This document shows, piece after piece, positions 26,686 to 35,775 of a stretch of 50,695 bases of DNA (positions within the stretch are counted from its first letter, which is position 1; every line of letters starts with the position of its first letter). Position numbers and translations under genes: made by a program. The stretch is taken from positions 1-50,695 of the forward strand of contig VBIS01000081.1 in the NCBI GenBank assembly GCA_005880605.1, in the 5' to 3' direction. The notes under the pieces were generated by a model, which made no database searches, was not told where the DNA came from, and was given only the letters and a program-made list of their open reading frames with translations. The DNA is from Chloroflexota bacterium (GTDB taxonomy: Bacteria; Chloroflexota; Dormibacteria; CF-121).

Positions 26686-29117
26686 GCGAGCAGGGCACAC
26701 CGCGCCGGATTCTGATCGCGGACGACGATCCGCAACGGCTGCGAAGCAGCGTCGAGCGACTGCAGCAAGAAGGCTTCAGGGTGCTCTCGGCGCAGGACGG
26801 CCTGGAGGCGCTCGACCGCGCGCGCGAGGAGCTGCCGGACGCCATCATCCTCAACCTGCTGCTGCGCCGTATCGACGGCCTTCGGGTGTGCGAAATCTTG
26901 AAGAGCAACCCGGCGACAACGAATATTCCCGTCCTGCTCACGGCGGGGGTGCACGTCGACGCCGACGAAGGCCAGCGAGCCCTCGCCGCCGGCGCCGACC
27001 GCTTCCTCAGCGACCTCAGCCCACTGTCAACTGGATCCGGTCGCGAGCTGGGGGCGGGCCAGGACCTGGTGCAGGCGGTACGCACCATGCTCGGCGCCGA
27101 ACCGGAACTCGAAGAGCGTCCCATCCTACTCGCGATCGACGACGATCCCGACAACCGGGCCTTCCTGACCAAGGCCGTCGTCAAGCAAGGCTTCGAGGTG
27201 GTGACGGCGCCCAACGCCACCCAGGCCCGCCGCCAACTCGACTCACGCCGGCCGTCGCTGATCTTCCTCGACGTGCAAATGCCGGAGGAGAGCGGGCTGG
27301 CCCTCTTACCCCAGATGCTGCGCGACTACCCGGAATCGGTGGTCGTGATGATGACGGCCTACGGATCGGAACAGGTCGCGGCCGAGGCCCTGCGGGGGGG
27401 CGCCGACGATTACATCGCCAAACCCATCGACCTGCAGCGCCTGCGCGCGCTGCTGGAGCGCAACCTCGAGAAACAGCGGCTGCGCGCCGAGCGCCAGAGC
27501 CTGGTGGCGCGGCTCAAGGATTCGAACCGCTACCTGATGCGCCAGCATGCCGCGCTGCGGCGCGCGGACGAAGAGATCCTGCAGATCAACCGTCAGCTAG
27601 AGCAGTCGAACCGCTACAAGTCCGAGTTCCTCGCCAACATGTCGCACGAGCTGCGCACCCCGCTCAACGCGGTCCTCGGCTTCAGCGAAATCCTCCTCGA
27701 CGTCACCATGAACCTCACCAGCGGCGAGCGGACCGAGTTTCTTCGCAACATCCACAGCAGCGGCCAGCACCTGCTCGGACTGATCAACGACATCCTCGAC
27801 CTGGCCAAGATCGAGGCCGGGAAGATGGAACTGAAGCCCGAAGAGATGCCCGTGGCGGAAGCCCTCCAGGAAGTCACCTCGATCCTGGAGCCGATGGCCC
27901 GCCAGCAAGGGCTGCAGCTGATGACCCTCGGCCTCAACGACGTGGGCATCATCAAGGCGGACCGCAGCAAATTCAAGCAGGTCCTCTACAATCTGCTGTC
28001 GAACGCGGTCAAGTTCACCCCGCCGCCCGGCCAGATCACGGTCACCCTGAAGGGTTCACCCGACCAGCTGACGGTTGCGGTGCACGACACCGGGATCGGG
28101 ATGAAGGAAGAGGACCTGCCCAAGCTCTTTCGCGAGTTCGAGCAGATCGACGGCTCCTATACGCGCCGCTACCAGGGCACAGGCCTGGGACTCGCCCTCT
28201 GCCGGCGCTTCGTCGAAATGCATGGCGGCCGAATCTGGGCGGAGAGCCACTTTGGCAAAGGATCAACCTTTACCTTCACCATCCCGCGGGACCCACGGCT
28301 CGGGCCGGCCAACGAGCCCTCCGGGGAGGAGGTCGCGCAAACGACCGAATCGATGGAGCTGCCCCTGGTCCTGGTGGTCGAGGATGACCCGGCCAGCAGT
28401 CAGCGTTTGACCGCCGAGATCCAGGGGGTGGGCTTTCGCGTGGCGCACGCGTTCGACGGCAACGAGGCGGTGCGCAAGGCGATGGAGATCCTGCCCGACC
28501 TGGTCGTGATGGAGACGGTCCTGCCGGTGAAGGACGGCTGGCAGGTGCTCCAGGAGCTTCGGGGCCGCGCCGCCACGGCCGATGTCCCGGTCCTGGTGTG
28601 CTCGGTGACCAAGAACCAGCAGCTGATGACCGAGTTCGGCGTGGTCGGGTACGTCGCCAAGCCCTGGGCGACCAAGACGTTGCAGGATGAGCTCCGGCGC
28701 GTCGGGCAGGGGATCAAGCGGCGCCGTGACCGGGTCCGGGTTCTGTTGGTCCATCGCGAGCGGCGCGCGCTGGCGCCGCTGGCGGCGGCACTGGTCGAGG
28801 AAGGGTTCGAGGTTTTCCGGGCGCCCGGGCTGCAGGAGGCCCTCGAAAAAGCCCGGGCTGCCGCTCCCGACGTGGTCGTGCTCGCACCCCCCGAGCCGGA
28901 ATGGGTTCTCGGCCTGCGCGGGCTCCCCGGGCAACCCGCCTTGCTCGCCCTGGGAGAAGTTTCACCGAGGGTGCCAGCGACGGCGTGGAGCGGCGTTATA
29001 CCTACCGGCCTCGTAGAGCCCGATGCCGTATTGCACGCCATCAAGGGCCTGGACATCGTTCAGAGGCGAAGGAGGACAGGGCGTGACCGGCGGCAAGGTC
29101 TTGATCGTCGAAGATAA
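26682..29117 (+). CDS. hybrid histidine kinase with four receiver folds (N, D, E and A at the phosphosite)
   Basis: An 811-residue protein: receiver 1 (about 8-137), receiver 2 (146-262), coiled coil, HisKA with His322, HATPase (G1 at about 470, G2 at about 500), receiver 3 (561-680) and receiver 4 (685-790). At the phosphoacceptor position receiver 1 has Asn58, receiver 2 Asp197, receiver 3 Glu611 and receiver 4 Ala735. Receiver 2 alone keeps the full active site (DDD, Asp, Thr, Lys in IAKPID). Receiver 1 also lacks the conserved Lys. Receiver 3 keeps Lys but has a Glu that may mimic phosphorylation. Probably a phosphorelay hub with scaffold receivers. No Hpt domain was seen. Confidence 0.88.
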
Positions 29118-29472
29118 CCCGGTCAATCTCAGATTGGCCCAGTTCCTCCTGGAAAAGAAGGGGTTTACCGTGCGCAAAGCGGGCAGCGGCGCGGAGTGCC
29201 TGGCGGAGATGGGCCGGGAACTTCCGGATATCGTCCTGATGGACATCCAGCTGCCCAGCGAAGACGGCCTGGCCGTCACCCGGAAGATCCGTTCGGACCC
29301 GCGGCTGGCCGGGGTGATCGTGGTCGCGCTCACGGCGCATGCCATGGCCGGTGACCGGGAACGGATCCTGGCTGCCGGCTGCGACGGGTACATCCCCAAG
29401 CCGGTTGATCCCGCCGGGCTGCCGGGCGAGGTGGCGCATTACCTGGAGCAAGGGCGGTTGAAATCAGCCTGA
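29083..29472 (+). CDS. single-domain response regulator (CheY/DivK type)
   Basis: A 129-residue lone receiver. The acidic pocket VEDN, phosphoacceptor Asp in LMDIQLPSEDG, switch Thr in ALTAHAM and Lys in YIPKPVD are all intact. With no output domain it should carry phosphate between the kinases of this operon or act by binding. The GTG start at 29083 follows GGAGG, inside the end of the hybrid kinase gene (35-bp overlap). The next gene starts at its stop codon (TGATG). Confidence 0.88.
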   Translation: MTGGKVLIVEDNPVNLRLAQFLLEKKGFTVRKAGSGAECLAEMGRELPDIVLMDIQLPSEDGLAVTRKIRSDPRLAGVIVVALTAHAMAGDRERILAAGCDGYIPKPVDPAGLPGEVAHYLEQGRLKSA

Positions 29473-29807
29473 TGCCTGAGCAAACACCGAAATCCACCCG
29501 CTCCTACCCGGAGATCCTCCAGCTGAACCAGGAGCTGGTGCGCAGCCTCCAGGGGTTGAGTGACGAGGACGAGGCCCGCAAGAAGGAGATCGAGCAGCTG
29601 AAGTTCGCCGTCGACCAGGCGAAGGCCGAGATCGCGCGGCTGCAGGAAGAACTTCGCCGCTCCAAGGAACGGGAGGCGGAGCGCCAGGAGGAACTTCGCC
29701 AGCTCGAGCAGGAACGCGTCGATCAGCTCGGGGCCCTGGACGCCCACCTCAACGCCATGCATTCGGCCGTCGAGCGCTACCTCCAGCAGGGTCGGAAGGC
29801 GGCCTGA
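29472..29807 (+). CDS. short coiled-coil protein sharing an N-terminal motif with its neighbour
   Basis: A 111-residue protein. Residues 10-26 (RSYPEILQLNQELVRSL) match residues 9-25 of the next gene's product. The rest (about 33-90) is a highly charged coiled coil, including RQLEQER, also found in that neighbour. It therefore looks like a short paralogue of the neighbour's N-terminal region, without the HisKA-like and receiver parts. No known family was recognised. Start and stop both overlap the flanking genes (TGATG), so translation is coupled. Confidence 0.72.
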   Translation: MPEQTPKSTRSYPEILQLNQELVRSLQGLSDEDEARKKEIEQLKFAVDQAKAEIARLQEELRRSKEREAERQEELRQLEQERVDQLGALDAHLNAMHSAVERYLQQGRKAA

Positions 29808-32254
29808 TGAGTCCCGAGCCTTCCAAGGCGAGGTCGTTCGCCGATATCCTCCAGCAAAATCAGGAGTTCATCGCGCATCTCCAGGTTTTGCAAGAGGACA
29901 TCGGCACCCAGCTCGAGGAGAAGGAAAAGGAGCTGGCGATGGTCAGACGCCAGCTGGCCGCCAAGCAGCAGGAGACCGACGAGCTCCAGAATTCCCAGCT
30001 CCAGTGGGCGATCGACCGCCAGGGGCTTCTCGAACAACACGAAGGCCTCAAGCAGGGACACCAGGACCTCCAGCAGAGCCACGACCGTGCCCAGGTCGAG
30101 CTCGGCCGGCTCAAAGATGACGTCGCTCGCGCCAAGGCGCGCGATGAGGAGCGTCGCAACCAGCTACGACAGCTGGAGCAGGAGCGCATGCAGATCACGC
30201 AGAAATTCGAGGCCGACCAGAAGAAGGTGCGCGCCGATCTCAAGTCCGCGCAGGACGACCTCGACAGCCTGCAGTCGGCCCAGCTGCAGTGGGCGATGGA
30301 CCGCGAAACCCTGCTGAAAGACCGCGACACCGCCGTGGCCAAGCAGGCGCAGCTGGAGCAAGATTGGCAGAAGGCGCGCGCGGAGCTCACCCAGGACAAA
30401 GTCCGGTTGACCGAGCTCACGGCGCAACTCCAACAGCAGTTGAAGACGGTCCAGGCCGAGCTCGAGCCGCTCAAGGTGGCCCGGGACAAGTGGCAGGCGG
30501 AACGGCAGCGGCTGGTCGCCGACGTAGCGCGGCTGGAGCAGGGTGGGCAGGAAGCCGAGGCTCAGTTCAAGGCCGACCGCCGGCTCCTGCAGGGCCAGCT
30601 CGAGGAAGCCCGCAGGAAGGGCGCCGACCTCGACAAGGCCGAGGCCGAGTTCCAGCGGGTTAGCGACGAGCGCTCGGCACTCCTGAGCAAGGTCAAGGCG
30701 TTGGAAAAAGACTGGCAGCTCCGCGAGGCGTCGGTTGCCGAGGAAAAGTCGGCGCTCAAGAAGCAGGTCAGCGACGCAACCAGCAAGCTCGCCGCCGTGC
30801 TGCAGGACGCCGAAAAGCTCAAGGCGCTCCATGCCGACCTGGCCGGCGAGACCAGCCGCAAGGCGGAAGAGTGGACGGTGCGCGAGCAGCGACTCACCTC
30901 GGAGAAAAACCAGCTCAAGGTCGACCTGGAGCGGGTGCAAGCACAGCTCTCCGACATGATGTCGCAGACCAACGAGATGCACAGCCAGCGGGCGTCGGAA
31001 GCCAAGGAGTTGGACGAAGCCTGGAAACGGGAGAAGGCCTCGCTCAAGGCCCAGCTCGAGGAAGCCCGCAAGGCGGCCGGCAGCGGACCGCCAACCAGCC
31101 AGGTCCTGGCCCGCTACGAGGCGGAGAAGCGCGCCATGCAGGCGCAGCTGGATAGCCTGCGCAACGACCTGGCCGCCAGCGGCAAACACAAGGACACGGC
31201 GCCGGCCCTGTCTCAGGCGAAGCGCGACTTCGAAGCCAAGTTCCGCGTCATCTACGACCAGAGCCACGACCTCAATTCGCCGCTCAATGCGATCCTCGGA
31301 TTCAGCGAGATTTTGCTCGACGAGAAGGCCAACAAGACGACGCCCGAAGAGCGGCGCGAGTTCGTCGCCCACATCAACGAGAGCGGCAAGCGACTCGTCG
31401 AACACATCCGCGAGCTGATCGAGTTCGCCAAGCAGGAAGCCGGCATCCAGGAACGCCCGGTGCAGATGGTGCCCCCGGTCGGGACCGGCACCAAGCCGCC
31501 CGTCATCCTCGTCGCCGACAACGATCCGGCGGTCAAAGAGCGCATCGAGCCCTTCCTCCGCCACGCCGGTTATGAAGTGGTAATTGCCGCCAGCGCCCAG
31601 GAAGCCCTGCGCAAGGCGGTCCAATTGCAGCCCCTGGCCGTTCTGATCGATACCCAGCTGCCGCCCAACGGTGGGAGTGGCCTCGTCTATGACCTGCGAC
31701 GTGAGTCGAAAACCAAGGACATCCCGATCGTGCTGACCTCCAAGGTCAACAAGGAGTCGCTCGCGTTCGACATCGGTCAGGCCGACTTCCTGACCAAGCC
31801 GATCGACCGTCAGCAGCTACTGCAGATGATGGTCAAGTTCGACCTGCTCGCCGATGGCAAGCGTGGCAAGAAGACGCCGTCATCGGTCCTGATCGTGGAC
31901 GACGACCCGCAGAACATCCGCCTGGTCAAGGCCATGCTCAAGCCCTTCAACATCGAGGTGATGGTCGCCGACGGTGGCAAGGCCGGGGTCGAGATGGCGC
32001 TGAAGAAGAAGCCGGACCTCATCATCCTCGACCTGATGATGCCGGACGTCGATGGCTTCGAAGTCGTCTCCAAACTGAAAGAGGACGCGGCCGCCAGTCA
32101 GATCCCCATCCTTATCTATACCGCCAAAAACATCACGAGCGAGGATCGCGAGCGCCTCCAGGGGAACATCCAGTCGATCATCCAGAAAGGGGACTTTGGC
32201 AAAGACCGCTTCCTCGAGATGATCAACAACCTCCAGACCAGCCAGGCCGCCTAA
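29807..32254 (+). CDS. long coiled-coil protein with HisKA-like helices and two receivers but no ATPase domain
   Basis: An 815-residue protein. An N-terminal motif at 9-25 is shared with the previous gene product. A long coiled coil (about 30-460) contains the repeated stretch QLQWAIDR / QLQWAMDR near 64-71 and 159-166. A HisKA-like hairpin at about 475-545 keeps His487 but reads SHDLNSPLN in place of SHELRTPLN. Receiver 1 (about 565-680, Asp615) and receiver 2 (692-810, Asp742) follow. There is no HATPase domain between HisKA and receivers, so it cannot phosphorylate itself. It may be a phosphotransfer scaffold, phosphorylated by the neighbouring kinases. Confidence 0.82.
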   Translation: MSPEPSKARSFADILQQNQEFIAHLQVLQEDIGTQLEEKEKELAMVRRQLAAKQQETDELQNSQLQWAIDRQGLLEQHEGLKQGHQDLQQSHDRAQVELGRLKDDVARAKARDEERRNQLRQLEQERMQITQKFEADQKKVRADLKSAQDDLDSLQSAQLQWAMDRETLLKDRDTAVAKQAQLEQDWQKARAELTQDKVRLTELTAQLQQQLKTVQAELEPLKVARDKWQAERQRLVADVARLEQGGQEAEAQFKADRRLLQGQLEEARRKGADLDKAEAEFQRVSDERSALLSKVKALEKDWQLREASVAEEKSALKKQVSDATSKLAAVLQDAEKLKALHADLAGETSRKAEEWTVREQRLTSEKNQLKVDLERVQAQLSDMMSQTNEMHSQRASEAKELDEAWKREKASLKAQLEEARKAAGSGPPTSQVLARYEAEKRAMQAQLDSLRNDLAASGKHKDTAPALSQAKRDFEAKFRVIYDQSHDLNSPLNAILGFSEILLDEKANKTTPEERREFVAHINESGKRLVEHIRELIEFAKQEAGIQERPVQMVPPVGTGTKPPVILVADNDPAVKERIEPFLRHAGYEVVIAASAQEALRKAVQLQPLAVLIDTQLPPNGGSGLVYDLRRESKTKDIPIVLTSKVNKESLAFDIGQADFLTKPIDRQQLLQMMVKFDLLADGKRGKKTPSSVLIVDDDPQNIRLVKAMLKPFNIEVMVADGGKAGVEMALKKKPDLIILDLMMPDVDGFEVVSKLKEDAAASQIPILIYTAKNITSEDRERLQGNIQSIIQKGDFGKDRFLEMINNLQTSQAA

Positions 32255-32269
32255 GAGCGGAGGGCCGGC

Positions 32270-34534
32270 ATGACAGCCCTCGACCGCCAGCTGGTCCGCC
32301 TCCGTTTCGCGGCGCTCGCGATTCCATTCGGCCTGCTGCTCTGGCTGCCGTCGGCGTCGGTGCCGGTCACCATCATCCTGGCCGGCCTGATGGCCGCCTA
32401 CAACGGCATCGCGCTGCTCGCGATCCGCAGGCGGGCGGCGCTGCGTTTCTCCCGGCCGATGGCGGTCCTCCTGCTGCTTCTCGACCACGCCGTCATCAGC
32501 GCCTGGATCCTGCTCTTCGTCAGCCCGTCCTCGAGCCTTCCCTACCTGCTCTACGCGCTGGTGGCCGCCGAAGCGGTCTTCCGGTTCGAGCTCTGGGGCG
32601 GTATCGGAACCAGCCTTTTCTTTACGAGCGGAGTGATCCTCTTCCAGACGAGCGACCTCGGTTTCGCCATCTCGGTCCGCGACTCGGTGCTCCGTGCCAT
32701 CCCCACGGTCGCCGTCATCACCGGGCTCGGTGCGGCGGTGCGCGCGATGAACACCGAGATCCGGGGCACCCGGCGGCGCCTCGATCAAACCGAACAATTG
32801 CGCAACGTGCTCGGCGAGCTGGTCGGACAGATGGACGTGTCGCGAATGCTCAACACCGTGATCCGCTGCGGCATGGAGCTGCTCCAGATGGACTCAGGCG
32901 CCATCGTCCTCCTCGATGAAGATCGCGGCGTGTTCACCTTGCGCGCCGCGGTCCGCCTCCCGGGGGCGGTCGAAGGCGATGCCGTCTCGGTGGCCGACGG
33001 CATTGTTGGCCGCGTAGTGCGCGCGAAGCGCTTCGTCATGTTGGGCGAGCCTCCACTCTTTGACCTGGCCACCCTCAATGCGGCCGGCTACGCGTGTGCC
33101 TTCGGTTCGCCGGTGCTGCTGGAAGGCAAGGTCTTTGGCGTATTGCACCTCCAGACCCGCGACAATCAGCGGCGCCTGACGCGGTGGGAGGAGGAGGCGC
33201 TCGAGGTCCTCTCGCAGCAGCTGGCGGTGGCGCTTCGCAATGTCCGTCTCTTCGACGAGAGCGAGAAGCGTGCGCGGCGGCTCGAGCTGCTCAACCAATC
33301 GATCGACCAGATGAACCAGAAGCTGTTCGAGCCCGAGTTGCTCGATGTCGTGGCCAGCGCGCTCACCGGCAACCTCGGGTTCGCGGCGGCGCAGGTCTGG
33401 CTGCTGGAGCCGAGCGATGGCGCGCTCTGGCGGCGTGCCAGCCACCACACCACCGCCAACCCGCCCCCCGTTCCCGGACGGGTCGAGCGCGGGATGAGCG
33501 AGATCGGCCAGGTGGCCGAACTCCGGGTGCCGATCGTGACCAATGACCCGGCCAACCATCGCCATGTTGGCCTCAACCCCTGGATGACCGAGGAAGGCAT
33601 CCAGGCCTTTGCGGGCTTTCCGCTGGTCGTGGGTGACCAGCTGCTGGGCGTGCTTGCCGTCTATCACCGACGTCCGCTCGACCGCAACACGATCGAGCTG
33701 CTGACCCTGTTCGCGCAGCACGCGGCCACCGCGATCCAGGAAGCGCACCTGTTTCACCTCGCCACCGAACAAACCGCACGGCTCACCGCGCTCAACGTCG
33801 AGCTGCAGCGCGCCAACCAGCACAAGGCCGAGTTCCTGGCCAACATGAGTCACGAGCTGCGCACGCCGCTCAACTCGATCCTGGGCTTCTCGCAGCTGCT
33901 GCTCGAGGGTGACGGCGGAGTCCTGAGCGGAGACCAGCGTCAGGACGTCGACATCATTACCCAGAATGGGCAACACCTGTTGGCTCTGATCAACGACCTG
34001 CTCGACATCTCCAAGCTGGAGGCCGGCAAGGCGCAGCTGCACCGCGGCGAGGTGGAGGTCGAGCCCCTGATTTTGGAGTGCGTCGAAAGTGTCAGCTCGC
34101 TGGCCAAGACCAAGAAGCTCGACCTGAGTGTCAGCGTCTCCGCCGAGGTGGGACGCGTCTTCGCCGACGGTCCGAAGCTCAAGCAGGTGCTCCTGAACTT
34201 GCTCGGCAACGCCATCAAGTTCACAGAGACTGGCAGCGTCCGGGTCACCGCCGAGCGCCAGGGCGCGGAGCTGCGGGTGAGTGTCCGCGACACGGGGATC
34301 GGCGTTCCGGTTGAGGACACGGAGCGGATCTTCGAAAGCTTTACGCAGGGAAAGAGCGGCATCAGCGGCAAGTACCAGGGCACCGGCCTGGGCCTCGCGA
34401 TCTGTCGCCAGCTGGTCGAAATGCACGGTGGCCGAATCTCCGTCAAGAGCACGCCCGGCCAGGGAAGCACCTTCAGCTTCACCATTCCCCAACGCGCACT
34501 CCCGGACGCGATCGATCTATCGAGCGCGGCCTAA
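32270..34534 (+). CDS. membrane sensor histidine kinase with two GAF domains
   Basis: A 754-residue kinase. The N-terminal ~165 residues hold about six membrane helices (a MASE-like sensor region of unassigned type). Two GAF domains follow (about 180-325 and 345-500), then HisKA with His528 and an HATPase domain with NLLGNAIKF, DTGIGV and GTGLGLAI motifs. Domain order resembles the first kinase of the operon, with a different membrane part. GGAGGG lies eight bases before the ATG, 15 bp after the coiled-coil gene. Last gene of the operon. Confidence 0.87.
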   Translation: MTALDRQLVRLRFAALAIPFGLLLWLPSASVPVTIILAGLMAAYNGIALLAIRRRAALRFSRPMAVLLLLLDHAVISAWILLFVSPSSSLPYLLYALVAAEAVFRFELWGGIGTSLFFTSGVILFQTSDLGFAISVRDSVLRAIPTVAVITGLGAAVRAMNTEIRGTRRRLDQTEQLRNVLGELVGQMDVSRMLNTVIRCGMELLQMDSGAIVLLDEDRGVFTLRAAVRLPGAVEGDAVSVADGIVGRVVRAKRFVMLGEPPLFDLATLNAAGYACAFGSPVLLEGKVFGVLHLQTRDNQRRLTRWEEEALEVLSQQLAVALRNVRLFDESEKRARRLELLNQSIDQMNQKLFEPELLDVVASALTGNLGFAAAQVWLLEPSDGALWRRASHHTTANPPPVPGRVERGMSEIGQVAELRVPIVTNDPANHRHVGLNPWMTEEGIQAFAGFPLVVGDQLLGVLAVYHRRPLDRNTIELLTLFAQHAATAIQEAHLFHLATEQTARLTALNVELQRANQHKAEFLANMSHELRTPLNSILGFSQLLLEGDGGVLSGDQRQDVDIITQNGQHLLALINDLLDISKLEAGKAQLHRGEVEVEPLILECVESVSSLAKTKKLDLSVSVSAEVGRVFADGPKLKQVLLNLLGNAIKFTETGSVRVTAERQGAELRVSVRDTGIGVPVEDTERIFESFTQGKSGISGKYQGTGLGLAICRQLVEMHGGRISVKSTPGQGSTFSFTIPQRALPDAIDLSSAA

Positions 34535-35124
34535 CCGAGCAGGCCGCTTATCAACGCGATCGCGACCAGCACCATCACGCCGGCGGCCGCGAACTGGAGC
34601 GGGCGCTCCGGGATCCAGGCGCCGAGGCGGTTCCCGAGGACGACCGCGATCGCCGACACCGTCCACAGTGCCAGCGTCGCCGCCGTAAAGACGATCAGCG
34701 GCTCGCGATAGCGAGCCTGCAAGGCGGCCGTGGCCAGTTGCGAAAGGTCGCCCCACTCGGCGACGAAGACCACCATGAACGCCGTCAGGAATGGACGCCG
34801 GTAGCGGCCTTCCTCGCGTTCGACCTCGACCGCCTCCTGGGCCTCGGCCTGCTTGAGGTTTTGCCGGATCAGCAGCCCGGCCATGACGAGAAAGAGAATG
34901 CCCGCGCCGATCCGCACGGGTTCGCGAGGAAGCAACCCGAAGATCGAGCCGGCGATCACGGCCACCAGGCTCTGCACCAGGAAAGCGGCGGCGGCGCCGA
35001 CGAACACCGGGATGGGGCGGTGACGAGTGGCGAGCAGCAAGGCGGCCAGCGCCGTCTTATCTGGCAGCTCGATCAGAAAGATGACGACGAAGACGGTGAA
35101 GCCAAGACCCAGCGCGTGAGTCAC
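34531..35124 (-). CDS. GDT1/TMEM165-family (UPF0016) cation transporter
   Basis: A 197-residue membrane protein with six predicted helices in two repeats. The family motif ExGDKT appears twice in modified form: ELPDKT (first repeat) and EWGDLS (second). GDT1/MneA proteins move Mn2+ or Ca2+ out of the cytoplasm. The GTG start overlaps the stop of the upstream gene (GTGA), so translation is coupled. The second-repeat change of Lys to Leu is unusual. Confidence 0.78.
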   Translation of the reverse strand: MTHALGLGFTVFVVIFLIELPDKTALAALLLATRHRPIPVFVGAAAAFLVQSLVAVIAGSIFGLLPREPVRIGAGILFLVMAGLLIRQNLKQAEAQEAVEVEREEGRYRRPFLTAFMVVFVAEWGDLSQLATAALQARYREPLIVFTAATLALWTVSAIAVVLGNRLGAWIPERPLQFAAAGVMVLVAIALISGLLG

Positions 35125-35696
35125 CGAGTCAGAACCGCGTCGATCCGCTGGTTCTGTTTGCGGGCCAGGTCCACCAGGCTGGTCCACGGCCAGGGCTCAC
35201 CAAAAGCCGAGGCGCTCAAGGCACTGACAATGGGTCCGTGGCTCCAGACGAGGTAGCGCGCCGAACCAGGCCCGGCGGGTCCCGTGGTCAATTGCTCCAG
35301 GGTTGTCGTGTGACTGGCAGCAACGGCGAGCGGTGGCCCGTCATGGCTCGCCATGATCCGCACCTGGGCACTGGGGTTTTTCAGAGTCCGGTTCAAGAAC
35401 CCCGCACGGGCGGCGTCAGCATCCTCGTCAGTGGCGAGCGGTGTCGCCTGAACCCACAGCCAACGGTCATTCGATGGGGCCTTGAATGACCGCCACGCGG
35501 TCAGGCCCCCGAGTCTCCGGACGCGGACGGCCCAGGGTTCCGCGCCTGCGCCACTGCGCCACCGTCTCTCGTCGAGCACCGTCCACTTTGGTGGAAGGTC
35601 TTCCAAACCAATGAGCAACCCGCGAGGCTCGGGGAGATGCCGGCTTGCTCGGACTCCGATCTGGCTAAGCGCCAGCCGCAGCCGCCGCAGATCCAT
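35121..35696 (-). CDS. conserved-looking protein of unknown function
   Basis: A 191-residue soluble protein with no recognised family. Its composition (WTVLDERRW, WLWVQATPL, FLNRTLKNPSAQVR) and size resemble actinobacterial secreted/sensor domains of unknown function, but this is weak. The start is ATG at 35696. It is translationally coupled to the GDT1 transporter. The frame runs upstream antisense of nothing functional and was rejected there. Confidence 0.55.
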   Translation of the reverse strand: MDLRRLRLALSQIGVRASRHLPEPRGLLIGLEDLPPKWTVLDERRWRSGAGAEPWAVRVRRLGGLTAWRSFKAPSNDRWLWVQATPLATDEDADAARAGFLNRTLKNPSAQVRIMASHDGPPLAVAASHTTTLEQLTTGPAGPGSARYLVWSHGPIVSALSASAFGEPWPWTSLVDLARKQNQRIDAVLTR

Positions 35697-35710
35697 AAGC
35701 GAATTGTGGC

Positions 35711-35773
35711 TTAGTGCAGCCAGAGGGGGAAGGAGAGGACGAAGACGAGCACGCCGAGACCCAGGGTGCGCAT
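35711..35773 (-). CDS. possible 20-residue hydrophobic peptide
   Basis: Eight bases after the stop of the OmpR regulator begins an ATG frame encoding MRTLGLGVLVFVLSFPLWLH, a single hydrophobic segment. Small membrane peptides after sensory genes exist, but with this length chance is likely. There is no clear ribosome-binding site of its own. Confidence 0.25.
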   Translation of the reverse strand: MRTLGLGVLVFVLSFPLWLH

Positions 35774-35775
35774 GC

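Noticed and set aside
30164..31624. Very long minus-strand open frame opposite the coiled-coil gene
   Set aside because: It is a shadow of Lys/Glu/Gln-rich codons in a GC-rich gene; Leu/Gly/Val-rich, no domain, no start signals.
32894..34492. 532-codon minus-strand open frame opposite the last kinase gene
   Set aside because: The opposite strand encodes clear GAF, HisKA and HATPase motifs; this frame has no recognisable motif.
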